64,000 nucleotides of DNA from Cunninghamia lanceolata (lineage: Eukaryota > Streptophyta > Pinopsida > Cupressales > Cupressaceae): NCBI GenBank assembly GCA_027924645.1, contig BSBN01000860.1, positions 8,308,001 through 8,372,000 of the forward strand. Reading direction: 5' to 3'. Below, piece after piece: positions 24,453 through 35,861 of the stretch (positions are counted from its first letter, which is position 1; each line of letters begins with the position of its first letter). The notes under the pieces were generated by a model. The model worked only from the letters and a program-made list of their open reading frames with translations. It was not told the origin of the DNA and did no database searches. A program made the position numbers and the translations under genes.

Positions 24453-25764
24453 TGATGCAGAGGGACAAGGTGGAAGCTTACAAAATAGGTTGAAAACCCA
24501 TTACAACCAACAAAAAAAACTATTCCTATTTATATCGGCAAGACGTCTCTATTGTCTCACCGAAACATGCATTCACTCTTCCATCGGCAACACATCCACT
24601 ATCGGTAACCTCCTTGAATCTCCTGCCAACACCTTTAGTCACCCTGATGAACCTTACAACTGCCTTCATCAGCCAGACCACACTCTATTGGAAAAATCTA
24701 GATCTTCATTGGCCGAGAGGCCGATGTCACCTTTGTCTCCATCTCCTTGCATCTATCGGCATGACCGCCTCTATCGATGAAACATTCCACTCGCCCTCTT
24801 ATAGTAAAACTCTTACCGATGTACACCTTTCGCTGTGACTTATATCTATCGGCCTAACTTTCTGGCCGTTCTCCGATGGCAAATGTCATGCCAAAGTACT
24901 TAACACTTGCTCCACCATCGGTTAGACTTCCCTCATCAGTCTGACTAAAAACCCCTCTGCCGATGTTCCTTTTCACACCGATATCTTAGGCCAATGCTAT
25001 CATCAGTGAGACTTGCCAACGGTCACCCTGATCTACTCTTTCGGTGAGACTTTCACCGTCGGTTGAACATAACTCCAACACACCGATGCAAAATCTCACG
25101 CTGATGCTTCCTTCGTCGGCGACACAAATGGAACTTATGCCGATGCCTTCAAAACATACATTATTGACTTATTTTGACACTTGAACTGGTCAGCAATACA
25201 CATACAGATACAACTGATGGATACACACAAAATGCCCCTCATGCAAATGTAATATATACACAAAATGCACAATTCCTCCTCTGCAACCGTTGTAACCAAA
25301 CGAACACCACAGAAAAATCACTAATTCAACACAGAATAGAAAATAAATGAACACACGGAGGTCATTCCACTGGTTTCAAAGAAATCCACTAGTGGAATGA
25401 CTCCAAACAATATCCCCGTAGTTAGACCAGAAACACAGAATCCTTCTATTCCTTCTATTCCAGAATATACATACGGTTACTTTCCATACTATCCTCTCCT
25501 TTTAATCCAACTGTCTACTCATCTTATAAATATAGACTTTTAGTTATGTGAATGACACCTATCTGGACAGTTACATATGTGGTGGAAGGTGAACCACCAT
25601 CAACCACCGATTACAAAAACAAATAGTTCGGTTACATTCTTTTAACCCTTCTTGACATGTATACAGTCTCCCAATATGGCTCGAAGACCTTTACAAACAT
25701 AACATTTTGGACATATCATAAAATATACAGAATCTTCCAGATTCTTCAACTTTTGAGGTGTTCC
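24453..25764 (-). repeat. LTR of the CCGAT-rich family, minus orientation
   Basis: Starts TGATGCAGAGGGACAAGG directly after the PBS. It lacks only the last few bases of the expected GCTCCTGCACCA end, being cut at GGTGTTCC where the next LTR begins at 25765. About 1.3 kb. Much of it (24530-25150) is packed with CCGATG/ATCGG(T/C) strings in both orientations. It aligns with the plus-oriented part at 22737-23588 and with 28342-29064. Confidence 0.75.
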
Positions 25765-28341
25765 TGGGGTGGTGTGTGTTTTGGTTTTTGTTGAATAGTT
25801 GAATGTGGTTTTGAAACACCAAGAAGGAGAAATAGAAATTCTGTAAATTGGTTTTTCGTTCCAAAATTTGAATTCTGTGTAGATACTCTGTGTAGAAATT
25901 CATTCTGTATAGAATTTGTGTATAATCTGAATTTAGTGCCTCTGTGGTCGAAATGACTAGATAAATCTATTCCACTGGTGGATTTCTGTGAAATCAGTGG
26001 AATGAACTTGTAGATTAGTTCCCCATTTTTGTTTAGTCGGTTGTCTATTAGGTATGGTAGGATAGGAATTGCAGAATCACTCCAAGTATCTCATCAGTGT
26101 ATACCGTTGTTGCAGCTGAATGTCCATTTGTGTATATTGGCTGTATACATCCTATGTGAATGTCGAGGCTGTCTGTGGAAGTACACTTACTTTGTATATG
26201 TCAATTGTATGATGATTGCATGTTTTGCTGTTGCATGGCGAGAAGACACTAGTTATGAGTGTCTGTCATTTGTATGAGATAACCTTCTGTGTGTATCCTG
26301 CATTTGGATCATCGGCGTGAGCATAGGCATTGGGCTGAGGAAATACTAGTGGGCCGACATTAGAAGGTTTCACCAATTGGGGTGACTGTTGTGAAGTGTC
26401 ACCGATGAAGGATATCGGTGTAAAAAAAAAAGCACCGTCGGGGGAATTGTTGAAAGCTTCACTGATGAGAAGGAGTCACGCCGACAGTAGGAGTATATCA
26501 GTGTATCAGCTTGGCGAAGTTAGGCCTCACCGATGTTATTAGTCTCACCGACGATAGAGGATACAAGGTTTCCGCCGATAGTTCTAGGTCTTGGCAATAG
26601 GGAGTTCATCGGTAGGAGACTACCCATCAGAAGGGGAGAAGAAAGTTCCGCTGATGGTATAAGTGTTGCCGATAGGCAACCAAAGGCGGGAATAAGTCTT
26701 CGGCAAGAGAGTGTCCATCGGGTAAGGCCCGAGAAGTCATAGCGATGTTGTATATCATCCCAACGAAAGAGGTACCGGCGGGAGTCATGGTATCGGCCAA
26801 GCGAAGTTGAGTTTCACCGATGTGAAGAGTCTGACCGATAGGCGTAAGGTGTAGATAGTCTATCGGGGAGAGGAGAGTCATCGGTGAAAGGTTTCCGGTC
26901 TCTCCCAATCAATTAAGTCATACCAATGGTAGCGGATATCTAGTATATCGAGGTAAGTAAGTATATCGGCGGAGGAGTTTGAAGTCATCCTGATAAACGA
27001 TATCCTGCCGATAGGCACATAAACGAGATACTCATCGGTGTGAGATGGATATCGGGGTAAGGTGTTCAAGGGGATGCCGATAGTTATTATCAGATCGATA
27101 GGGCATGTCGGTAAGACATTTAGGCAGTTCTTGCCGATGGCATAAAAAAATCATAAAATTTCAACAATAGAGAACGTTTCTGGCTGTGGCTCTGCATCAA
27201 GCTTGAACACCTTACCCCGATATCCATCTCACACCGATAAGTATCTTTTTTATGTGCCTATCGGCAGGATATTGTCTATCAGGCTGACTCCAAACTCCTC
27301 CACCGATATACTTACTTACCCTGATATACTAGATATCCCCTACCATCGGTATGACTTAACCGATCGGGAGAGACCGGAAACCCTTCGCTGATGACTCTTC
27401 TCTCTGAAGACTTATTCCCACCTTTGGTTGCCTATCAGCAACACTTATACCATCAACAGAAACTTCTTCTCCCCTTCCGATGGGTAGTCTCCTACCGATG
27501 AACTCCCTATCGCCAAGACCCAGAACTATCGGTGGAAACCTTGTATCTTCTATCATCGGTGAGACTAATAACATCGGTGAGGCCTAACTTCACCAAGCTG
27601 ATACACCGATATACTCCTACTGTCGGTGTGACTCCTTCTCATTGGTGAAGCTTTCAACAATTCCCCCGACGGTGCTTTTTACACCGATATCCTTCATCGG
27701 TGACACTTCACAACAGTCACCCCGATCGGTGAAACCTTCTACCGTTAGCCCACTAGTATTTCCTCAGCCGATGCTTATGCTCATGCCAATGATCTGAATG
27801 CAGGATACACACAGAAGGTTATCTCATACAAATGACAGACACTCATAATTGGTGTCTTCTCGCCACGCAATAGCAAAACATGCAATCATCATACAATTGA
27901 CATATACACAGTAAGTGTACTTCCATAGACAGCCTCGACATTCACATAGGATGTATACAACTAATATACACAAATGGACACTCAGCTACAACAACGGTAT
28001 ACACTGATGAGATACTTGGAGTGATTCTGCAATTCCTATCCTACCATACCTAACAGACAAACGAATAAACAAAAATGGGGAACTAATTTACAAGTCCATA
28101 CCACTGATTTCATAGAAATCCACTAGTGGAATGGATTTATATAGTCATTTCAACCACAGAGGCACTAGATTCAGATTATACACAAATTCTATACAGAATG
28201 AATTTCTACACAGAGTATCTACACAGAATTCAAAATTTTGAAAGAAAAACCAATTTGCAGAATTTCTACTTCTCCTTCTTAGTGTTTCAAAACCACATTC
28301 AACTGTTTGACCCAAAAACCAAAACACACACCACCCCTCCT
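25765..28341. repeat. large palindrome of two LTR copies, arms about 1.1-1.3 kb
   Basis: 25765-27199 is a plus-oriented LTR variant starting TGGGGTGGTGTGTG and ending CTCTGCATCA. 27204-28341 is the reverse complement of its part up to about 27070, ending CACACACCACCCC. The spacer, 27071-27203, is unique to the left copy. Both arms are full of ATCGGTG, CCGATA and TCGGCG strings. Several ORFs seen in both arms mirror each other and are not genes. Confidence 0.85.
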
Positions 28342-29776
28342 CTATTCCAACATACAATTGTTATCCTGATACAACACGATCGATGAGACTCTTTCTAATA
28401 TGCTTTATATCGGCAACACTCTACCGTTCGCTATGACTCTTAAAGTCTTCCCCGATGGGCTCCCTCACGCTAATGTCTTCGCACATTCAGTCTTTGACTT
28501 TCTACAGTCAGTCTCACATACAAATGTAGGATATACATAAAATATTCACCATACGCATAAAATGCTTGATTCCTCCTCTGTCACCATTGTAACCGAACAA
28601 CACACAGACGCAACTAATTCCTACAGAATAGAAAACAAACTAAGAACATGGAGGTCATTCCACTGGTTTCAAAGAAACCCACCAGTGGAATGACTCCTAA
28701 CGATATCTTTGTAATTAGACCAGAAACAAGAAATCTTTTTATTCCTTCTATTTCAGAATATACATACAGTTACTTTCCATACTGTCCTCCATTTTAATCC
28801 ATCTGTCTACTCCTCTTATAAATATAGACTTTTAGCTATGTGAATGACACCTATCTGGACAGTTACATACGTGGTGGAAGGTGAACCACCATCAACCACC
28901 GATTACAAAAACAAACGGTTCAGTTACATATCTTTTAATCCTTCTTGACACGTATACAGTCTCCTAATATGGCTCGAAGACCTTTACAAACATAACATTT
29001 TGGACATAACATAAAATATACAGAATCTTCTAGATTCTCCAACTTTTGAGGTGCTCCTACACCATACAACCAACCAACAAAATTTCCAAGTCCCTTGGAA
29101 ATGTTCCTGCAGCAAAAAAACCTTTTTCTACATCTGCTCTTACTTTATCTTCAGTCTCCTCAACTTCCAATCTTTAGAGCAATAAAAAATGGTGACCAAC
29201 CAACCAACAAAATTCAAACTACCATCTTCACAGAGCATTCTCAGGCTTCTTCTACTCCCATTAGTGGAGTACTCTTCAGGCTGCAACCCCAAGTGCTTCT
29301 TCAGTTAGGTATCCATCTCTCTACTGTTTCACAACACCAACTCAACAAACCATCCATCTCACCCAACAGCAGATTCTAGTGATGCACCCTACCACTCTCT
29401 CCTTAGTGGTCTCTCTATGCACCCTTATCCAGCCTAATCTCCATTGGAGAATGGTCATGACAGACCTTCTCTTATCTGCCCACACACACAACCTTAGAAA
29501 CCTCCTTCTGTAGCTAGATGGAACAAACACTTGCAACAGTCTAACACTCTGTCAGCCTTCAGAATACCTTCTGCAATCTCTGTCTTTACAAATGGTCACC
29601 AACAAAACTTTAACTCTTCATCTACCTTCAAAAATCAAAATACAGAACATCTCCTCCCAGAGCTTTCGCTAAAACCAAATAGCAAAAACCAATGCTCATC
29701 CCGAACTCCTGGTGTAGATTGCCTCCTTTGGTGCTCTATCTACACGCTCAGAATCTTCTGGGCTCTGATACCAATC
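28342..29776 (-). repeat. second inverted LTR part and internal domain of the same family
   Basis: 28342-29064 is the 5' portion of the LTR in minus orientation, closely matching 25040-25760, ending GCTCCTACACCA. 29065-29776 is internal DNA whose last 120 bp (GGTGTAGATTGCCTCCT to the PBS complement GGCTCTGATACCA at 29761-29773) matches 24390-24449. The left half of this internal region differs from that at 23984, so the two copies are different subfamilies or carry unrelated fill. Confidence 0.7.
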
Positions 29777-29852
29777 TGATGCAGAGGGACAAGGTGGGTT
29801 TCAATGGGGTTTTCAACCTGTTTATAAGCCTCTTCTGTGTCGCTCTGCATCA

Positions 29853-30760
29853 CCCAGCTTTCAGGTGCATTCAACATGAAGGATCTTGGAGCAGCCAGGT
29901 ATATTCCAGGTATGGAGATTAGGAGGGACAGAGGTAACAAAAAGCTTTGGTTATCTTAGAGTAAGTATGTGAATACCATTTTGTAGAGATTTAGCATGCA
30001 GGATTGTAACCCAGTTAGAATTCCTTTACCCATTGGAACTAATCTTTCATTAGATATGTTCAAAGAATGAGAATGATTTTGATGATATGACTAATGTGCC
30101 ATATGCTAGTGTTGTAGGGAGTTTAATGTATGCAATGGTTTGTACTAGTCTAGATATCACCCAAGCAGTGGGAGTTTTGAGCAAGTTTATGTCTAACCCT
30201 AGTAGACAACATTAGAATTATGCAAAGAGGGTATTTAGATATTTAGTTGGTACTTCTAATTATTGTTTGGTTTATTCTAGTACTGACAATCTAGAAAAGA
30301 CATTAGACATACATGGTTTTGTTGATGCAGATTGGATAGGTGAATTAGATAGTTGGAGGTCCACTAGTAGCTATGTGTTTACTTTGTTTGGAGGAGTAGT
30401 GAGTTGGATGAGCAAAAGATAGCCCATGGTTTCTTTGTCCACCACTGAAGCAGAGTATATGGACGCTACTCATGTCTCTAAAGAGGTAGTTTGGTTGACG
30501 AGATTGTGTAAAGGTATTGGTTTTGATTGCAGGGTCATTCATGTTGGTTGTGATAGCCAAAGTGTTATTTGTTTGGCCAAGAATCCTATGTATCATGCTC
30601 GAACTAAGCATGTTGATGTACAACATCACTTTGTTCAAGAAATGCTTGCAAGTGGACAAATTGAGCTAAAGAAGGTAGACACATAGGAGAATGTTGCAGA
30701 TGCTTTGACCAAACCTGTGAGTACAAAGAAGTTTACTTGGTGTAGATAGGCCATAGGCCT
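29853..30760 (+). pseudogene. copia pol, second part (RT end and RNase H)
   Basis: Directly after the insertion the RT resumes with QLSGAFNMKDLGAA and IPGMEIRRDRGNKKLWLS. It continues through YAMVCTSLDITQAVGVLSKF into the copia RNase H: FVDADWIGELDSWRST, LSTTEAEYMD, CDSQSVICLAKNP, and HARTKHVDVQHHFVQE. The final line NVADALTKPVSTKKF is typical of the copia C-terminus. Stops at several sites (for example after SKR at 30419 and before ENVADAL) show decay. Together with 19782-22736 it accounts for a complete copia pol order. Confidence 0.92.
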
Positions 30761-30817
30761 TGTTTCTTGTACTTAGTTGTTTTATGTTTTTCTATGGGTA
30801 TTTACAATGTATAATGT

Positions 30818-30829
30818 CAAGTGGGAGAA
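30818..30829 (+). other. polypurine tract of the plus-strand copia element
   Basis: CAAGTGGGAGAA lies directly before the 3' LTR start TGTTAGGATT. Copia elements prime plus-strand DNA from such a tract. Confidence 0.8.
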
Positions 30830-31794
30830 TGTTAGGATTTAGGTGCCATTAAGCTTGGAAATCCTTGTAATTATTATTCCTAGTATTATTTATAAATTAT
30901 CCATAAGGGATGTACAATTTTCACTGCAATGGTAAATATTAATTATTGGGGACATTAATTACAGAGTTACTACATCGGTAAGTTCCAGAGTTACCAGCAG
31001 TAGTTATGGAGTAACATTTCCTGATGTTAATTATAAATATCAAGAGTAATTGAGGGTAGGGGCCACCTTGGAGGAATCATATATATTTGGCTTGTATGAC
31101 ATACCTCATAAAGTTGGTAAGTGGTTGTAAGAGAATCTATAACAGCTATAAGTTGTCATAAGATTCTAGACAATATGACAACTTATGATGAATATTTATG
31201 AGTTGTAAGTTTCTATTCTTGATTCTAGGCACCCATATTGGGAAGATGCTATTTGGGGGGTGTTATGACATAATCTATGATGGTTAGGACAACATTTATT
31301 ACCTCGTAAGTGCCCATTATTGTCCATGGGCACCCAAGTTTGCATGGTTGACTATTGACAAGTGTCATGAGCTTGTAAGGAGTCATTTAATGTTGCATTT
31401 TGGAGTATCCAAGGTGAGAGAAAGTGGATTCCTAGTTTGGGAAGTGAAATACCTCTATAAATGCAATATCTTGTATGTGTTGTTCAATATAGTTTTCTTA
31501 TACACAAGTTCTACCAGATTGAAGGTTGAAGAGACAGAGGAAGTGCATGTATTATGTATTTCAAATTTTGAAGATAATACAACTTGAGCCTCTTTTCTTG
31601 GTGGAGTTTTTTACCTTAAAGGGTTTTCTCCATGTTATATCTAGTGTTGATATGGTTTATTCTTCTATGGTGTTTATTCATGTGTTGTAATTCCATTTCT
31701 ATATACAATCTCTATTCATATTACACTGCTTTAAGATCATAAACATATTGTAATCAGATTTCCCTTTGGGTAGTTGTTGCCTTCATTTCTAACA
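30830..31794 (+). repeat. 3' LTR of the plus-strand copia element
   Basis: 965 bp from TGTTAGGATT to TTCTAACA, TG...CA ends. Aligns with the 5' LTR over about 870 bp with frequent point differences and small indels, so the insertion is not recent. It has the same TATA (about 31460) and an ORF shadow shared with the 5' copy. A 5-bp target duplication cannot be checked because the 5' LTR has lost its left end. Confidence 0.9.
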
Positions 31795-31851
31795 AATGTG
31801 ATTCTAGAAAACTAGACACAAGTTTCACCTATAAACATGCAACCATGTGAT

Positions 31852-32023
31852 TGAAGGGGGAGTAAAATGTTTTATTGATGATTTCAAACGATACAATGCA
31901 GTGTGATTTATACAAGGAGGAAGATGCAGTTCACATAACTATATAACAATTTTAAACATAACTATATAATAGTTTTAACTGCAACAATGTAATACCAATT
32001 ATTAATATAATTATATGCCAACA
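31852..32023 (-). repeat. 3' LTR of the TR-GAG element
   Basis: 172 bp; differs from 33875-34046 at a limited number of positions, including TGAAGGGGGAGT versus TGAAGGGATAGT at one end. Confidence 0.9.
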
Positions 32024-32587
32024 TTCCCCCCCTTATTACATTGTTCCTACAATAGTACCAAGGGACCCCCCTGAATGCTAATATACTCAATAAAGCTGAT
32101 TACACAATAAGAACACATATTTTATAGAAGATCTTCTCCCAAAGAACAAATCCTGAACCAAGCGGGGCTCCATCATGCTATCTCATCTACCCTCGGAAAG
32201 GCATAGCTTCGAGATGTGTTCTTGAGCTCTTTAGTCCCGCACTCTCAAATCACAAAGTCTTGAATTATTCGACAACAATCCCTAAGAGATACGACATATC
32301 TCTATCATTGTCTAGTAACCATGAAAGGGTATAATTCTCGATCATATACTCTGAAGCTCACTGGACAACAATCCATATTGAGCTCAACACCAAATCCCAA
32401 ACCTGTCTCCAAAACAAAATCTTCACAAAACATACATTCTTCAAATCCATTAGCATCAACAAAGAAAAACAAAACAACCAAAACTAAAAACGCTTCTCAT
32501 GCAAAGCATCATCTCAAAGCGAGAAGCTAACTTGAGATGATGGAAAATCCTCCATACTCTGATGATGCTTGCCTCCAATTTGAAGGC

Positions 32588-33396
32588 TTAAAGGGCGTAT
32601 CCACAAAAATTAATAGCACCATCTGGTGGATCCTCATCCTCAACACCTGGTGGATCCTTATCATCTTCAATGTAAGTAAGGTTTCCTTCATTTTTGACCT
32701 TTCCTTTAAGAACATCACTAGCTCGAGTTCTACAATCCCAAGCTCTGTGACCATTTTTCTTACAATAAAAACATTTAATTTTCTCTAATCTCTTGTAATA
32801 GCTTCTTGAGAATAATGCTTTCTCCTGAGGATTATCTTCTGAATCTTCTATTGTTCTCTTCTCTTCTACTAGAAGAGCAGAAACCATGCCTTCTAGAGTT
32901 TGTGAAGGTATTTGATTGAGTATAAAAATAGCATTGTTGTATTTTGAAGGCAAGCTATTTAATAGGATGACCTTAGCATCATCATCAACTACTGTAACCT
33001 TAACCTCTGCTAGCTATCTAATGAGAGACTTCAGGGTTACTTATATGATTTCATTGTGATTCCATCTTCCATCTTAAATCTAAATAATTGAAGTTTTAGA
33101 GAAAACTTTGCATTAACGACTTTTTCTCCAAACAATTTATTCAGAATATCCCAAATTTTGACTGATGATTTATCCAAATCAATGTGGTGCAATTCAGTGT
33201 CAGAAAGAGCAAGACCAATTATAGCCTTGGCTTTATCATCTCTACTACTCCAATCTAATAACTTATTTGCATCTATAGGTACTTTTTCCTTTCCACTTAC
33301 TATTCCCCATAAATTTTTATTCATTAGTTACATTTGAATTTTCATTCTCCAAGTATAAAAATTGAAACCGGAATACTTGTCTAATGGAATCTCCAT
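32588..33396 (-). pseudogene. gag of the TR-GAG element, intact zinc knuckle
   Basis: Reading starts near the ATG at 33396 (MEIPLDKYSG, then FNFYTWRMKIQM), the copia gag W-x-x-R-M signature. A stop at about 33328 separates it from MNKNLWGIVSG. The conserved line DDKAKAIIGLALSD and the WDILNKLFGE block follow. A frameshift near 33037 and a TAG soon after lead into the C-terminal frame with VILLNSLPSKYNN and the intact zinc knuckle CFYCKKNGHRAWDC (CX2CX4HX4C). The end is acidic and carries DKDPPG and DEDPPDG repeats. It would coat the element RNA. It is now interrupted, but only lightly, and no protease, integrase or RT follows. Confidence 0.85.
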
Positions 33397-33874
33397 TTAA
33401 AAATGATACTCCAAAAAGAAATAGTAAGACCAAATTGACCTTCTTACTCTAAATTAAATATATTTGCTTATAAAATTTTGTACTTCCCTACACACTTCAA
33501 TACATACCTTTCCCTGACTGATAACTTCCAACGTGAAACAAGAGTACAAGCTAACTATGCATTGTCAGCATCCTGTGAATTCTGTCTACTTAGAAAGAAC
33601 AACGGAGCCTCTCTCCACAAATCAAAGACTGTTGCCAATGTATTCTCCTTCACATGTAGGCATACTTCATTCAAAAGTGGCAGCGATCTTCAGATCCACA
33701 GAAGGTGATGGCATAGAGAATGGAAGACATCCCAGACTTGCGTGAGGTAGAAGTCAATGCAGGGGATATCCTTTGTTCTGTACATGACTCAATAATCACA
33801 AGATCTCCCTTGCAGAAGGCTCTTCAAAATCTCCATCTTATCATGCCTTAGATCAATGCTGCTCTGATACCATA

Positions 33875-34046
33875 TGAAGGGATAGTAAAAAATTTTATTG
33901 ATGATTTCAAATGATACAATGCAGTGTGATTTATACAAGGAGGAAGATGTAGTTCACATAACTGTATAATAGTTTTAAACATAACTGTATAACAGTTTTA
34001 ACTGCAACAATGTAATACCAATTATTAATATAATTATACGCCAACA
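33875..34046 (-). repeat. 5' LTR of the TR-GAG element
   Basis: 172 bp with the PBS next to it at 33858-33872 (2-nt gap). Ends GCCAACA before the GTGAT duplication. Confidence 0.9.
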
Positions 34047-34051
34047 GTGAT

Positions 34052-34950
34052 CTCATGTAATATCAAATAGAAACATTGTATTGATTACACTCTTGGATCA
34101 ATTTCTACCTATTGATGCCACTATATTGATTATGCTCTTGGAGATCAATTTCTACCAATTGATACCATTGTCCAAACAAACTTTTTTGAATATATAAAGT
34201 AACTCTAGAAGATCATATACTAAGGCTCATACTTGAGTAGATGTTGTTCCTCTCTTAAACTTGATGAACATATTCAAATTGTTAGTGATTTATATAAATT
34301 TATCACATAATTTTCTAAAATCATGTAATTTCTTCTTGTTTTGTAACCTTAAAATTCTCATCATTTTCTCTTAACATTAGGGTTCTTTCTTATAATAGAT
34401 TAGAATTTTTCTTTGCTACATTATTTGGTGTCTATCAAAGTCCCGCAATACCAAATTTTAACCATTCAAGAATTAAAATATGTTAAGATCTTGTGAATCC
34501 TTCATTTTACTATATTCATATCTTATAACAATCATGTGTAACTTCTAATTTCATCATTATTTTCATATTTAATTATAGACTAAATCATTATTAAAATCAT
34601 AAAAAAATAAACAAACATTAAAAACACTTACATCGCATAAAATCAAGTCACACATTAGAACAATCAAAATACAATTTATCACTAAAAAAATCCCTTAGGT
34701 GTTGGGATCATATTCAACATCTCCCTCACATCATCAAGTGCTAACCTAATTATGACCATTCCTATGCGTATATATACATTTTTCATTCTCTAAATTGACT
34801 ATAACTATGTGAAACTACATTTGATAATTGGTGAAAAATTTTAACTTATTTTTATTAAAATTCATTTTTCAAACCTTACAACTCCTAAGCTAAACCCATG
34901 CAATTTTTCCTCCACTGGGAAGCAATAAAGGTCCATAACATCCTTGCAAG
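34052..34950. repeat. copy 1 of the kinase 3'-flank duplication
   Basis: Together with 31795-31846 (the other side of the TR-GAG insertion) this aligns with 35862-36815, from AAACATGCAA(C/T)CATGT through TCAATTTCTACCTAT and TTGACTATAACTATGTGAAACTAC to GAAGCAATAAAGGT. In copy 2 this DNA runs straight into the 3' end of the receptor kinase; in copy 1 no kinase sequence follows. No ORF. Confidence 0.8.
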
Positions 34951-35273
34951 AAACAAGTATGTGGTGAAAAGTGCCAAATCTAAGTATCTAGTGAAATTAT
35001 AATTCTTTCTTAGATAGAGAATAATCTTTTGATCCTTGTCATTCTTTGGATGCATAATGTTATTGTTGCATGTCTAAAAGAAAGCATTTGATTAGTATAT
35101 ATGTTGGAATAATGAAACAATTCGGTCTCAATCATAATCAATCCAACCTACTACAACTTCATTAGCATTTTTATTTGCAAAATAGAAGACATTTGATATA
35201 ATATAGCTTCCACATTCTTCAAATTTCTAAAAAATATCATGTCCTATTCTAACTTGCATATTGCTACATGCGA

Positions 35274-35730
35274 CATTTATCAAATAATGATGATATATCT
35301 CATCTACATTTCCACAACTAATAGATATGTCATGCATCTTATGTTATTTGTTTATATTTTAATTTTTTAGAATAATGTTGCCTTCTTTCGACCTATTTTT
35401 TCTCTACTACATTTATCAAATAATGATGATATATCTCATCTACATTTCCACAACTAATAGATATGTCATCCATCTTATGTATCACATAATTTTCTAAAAT
35501 CATTTAATTTCTTCTCTTTTTTTTACCTTAAAATTCTTATCATTCTCTCATACAATTGGGGTCCTTTCTTCTAGTAGATCAAGAAATTTTTTTCTACTAC
35601 ATTTATCAAATAATGATGATATATCTCATCTACATTTCCACAACTAATAGATATGCCATGCATCTTATGTTATTTGTTTATATTTTAACTTTTTAGAATA
35701 ATGTTGCCTTCTTTCAACCTATTTTTTCTT
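35274..35730. repeat. three spaced copies of an AT-rich 60-120-bp unit
   Basis: The line CATTTATCAAATAATGATG with ATATCTCATCTACATTTCC starts at 35274, 35410 and 35600. Copies 1 and 3 continue identically for over 100 bp; copy 2 is shorter and is followed by sequence like 36140-36215. Confidence 0.8.
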
Positions 35731-35861
35731 CTCATTATGCTAACATAGCCAAAAAAAGTAGTTCTATAATAAATGTTGATGTAGAACTAACATAGCCAAA
35801 AAAGTAGTTAAAGAAAAATATTGATATCAATTGTAATTATCTAGTTATGGAGTACAAATCA

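Larger units (their letters stand above)
22737..29852. mobile_element. 7.1-kb block of rearranged, inverted LTR fragments inserted in copia RT
   Basis: The outer ends are TGGTGCAGGAGCACC on the left and CTCTGCATCA on the right. They are flanked by CCCAA (22732-22736) and CCCAG (29853-29857), a 5-bp duplication with one change, inside the codons for KAQLSGAF of the copia RT. Inside lie plus-oriented LTR part (22737-23588), inverted LTR part (23589-23983), inverted internal region (23984-24452), inverted LTR (24453-25764), a large palindrome (25765-28341), inverted LTR part (28342-29064), a second inverted internal region (29065-29776) and a 76-bp LTR-end remnant. No gag or pol was seen, so the family is non-autonomous. 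How one insertion came to hold so many inverted parts is not clear. Confidence 0.75.
31852..34046 (-). mobile_element. complete gag-only LTR retrotransposon (TR-GAG type), 2195 bp
   Basis: GTGAT flanks both sides (31847-31851 and 34047-34051). The two 172-bp LTRs (31852-32023, 33875-34046) begin TGAAGGG on the plus strand and end CCAACA. The PBS is at 33858-33872 (minus TGGTATCAGAGCAGC) and the polypurine tract at 32024-32036 (minus AATAAGGGGGGGAA). Gag is the only coding region. This layout matches the TR-GAG class described in plants, which depends on enzymes from related copia elements. The second copy of the flanking repeat (35862-35950) shows a related unoccupied site. Confidence 0.9.

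Noticed and set aside
26533..27574. ORFs in the CCGAT-rich LTRs (for example 26533-26742 plus and 27356-27574 minus)
   Set aside because: They are mirror images in the two arms of the palindrome and arise from the ATCGG repeats, not from selection on protein.
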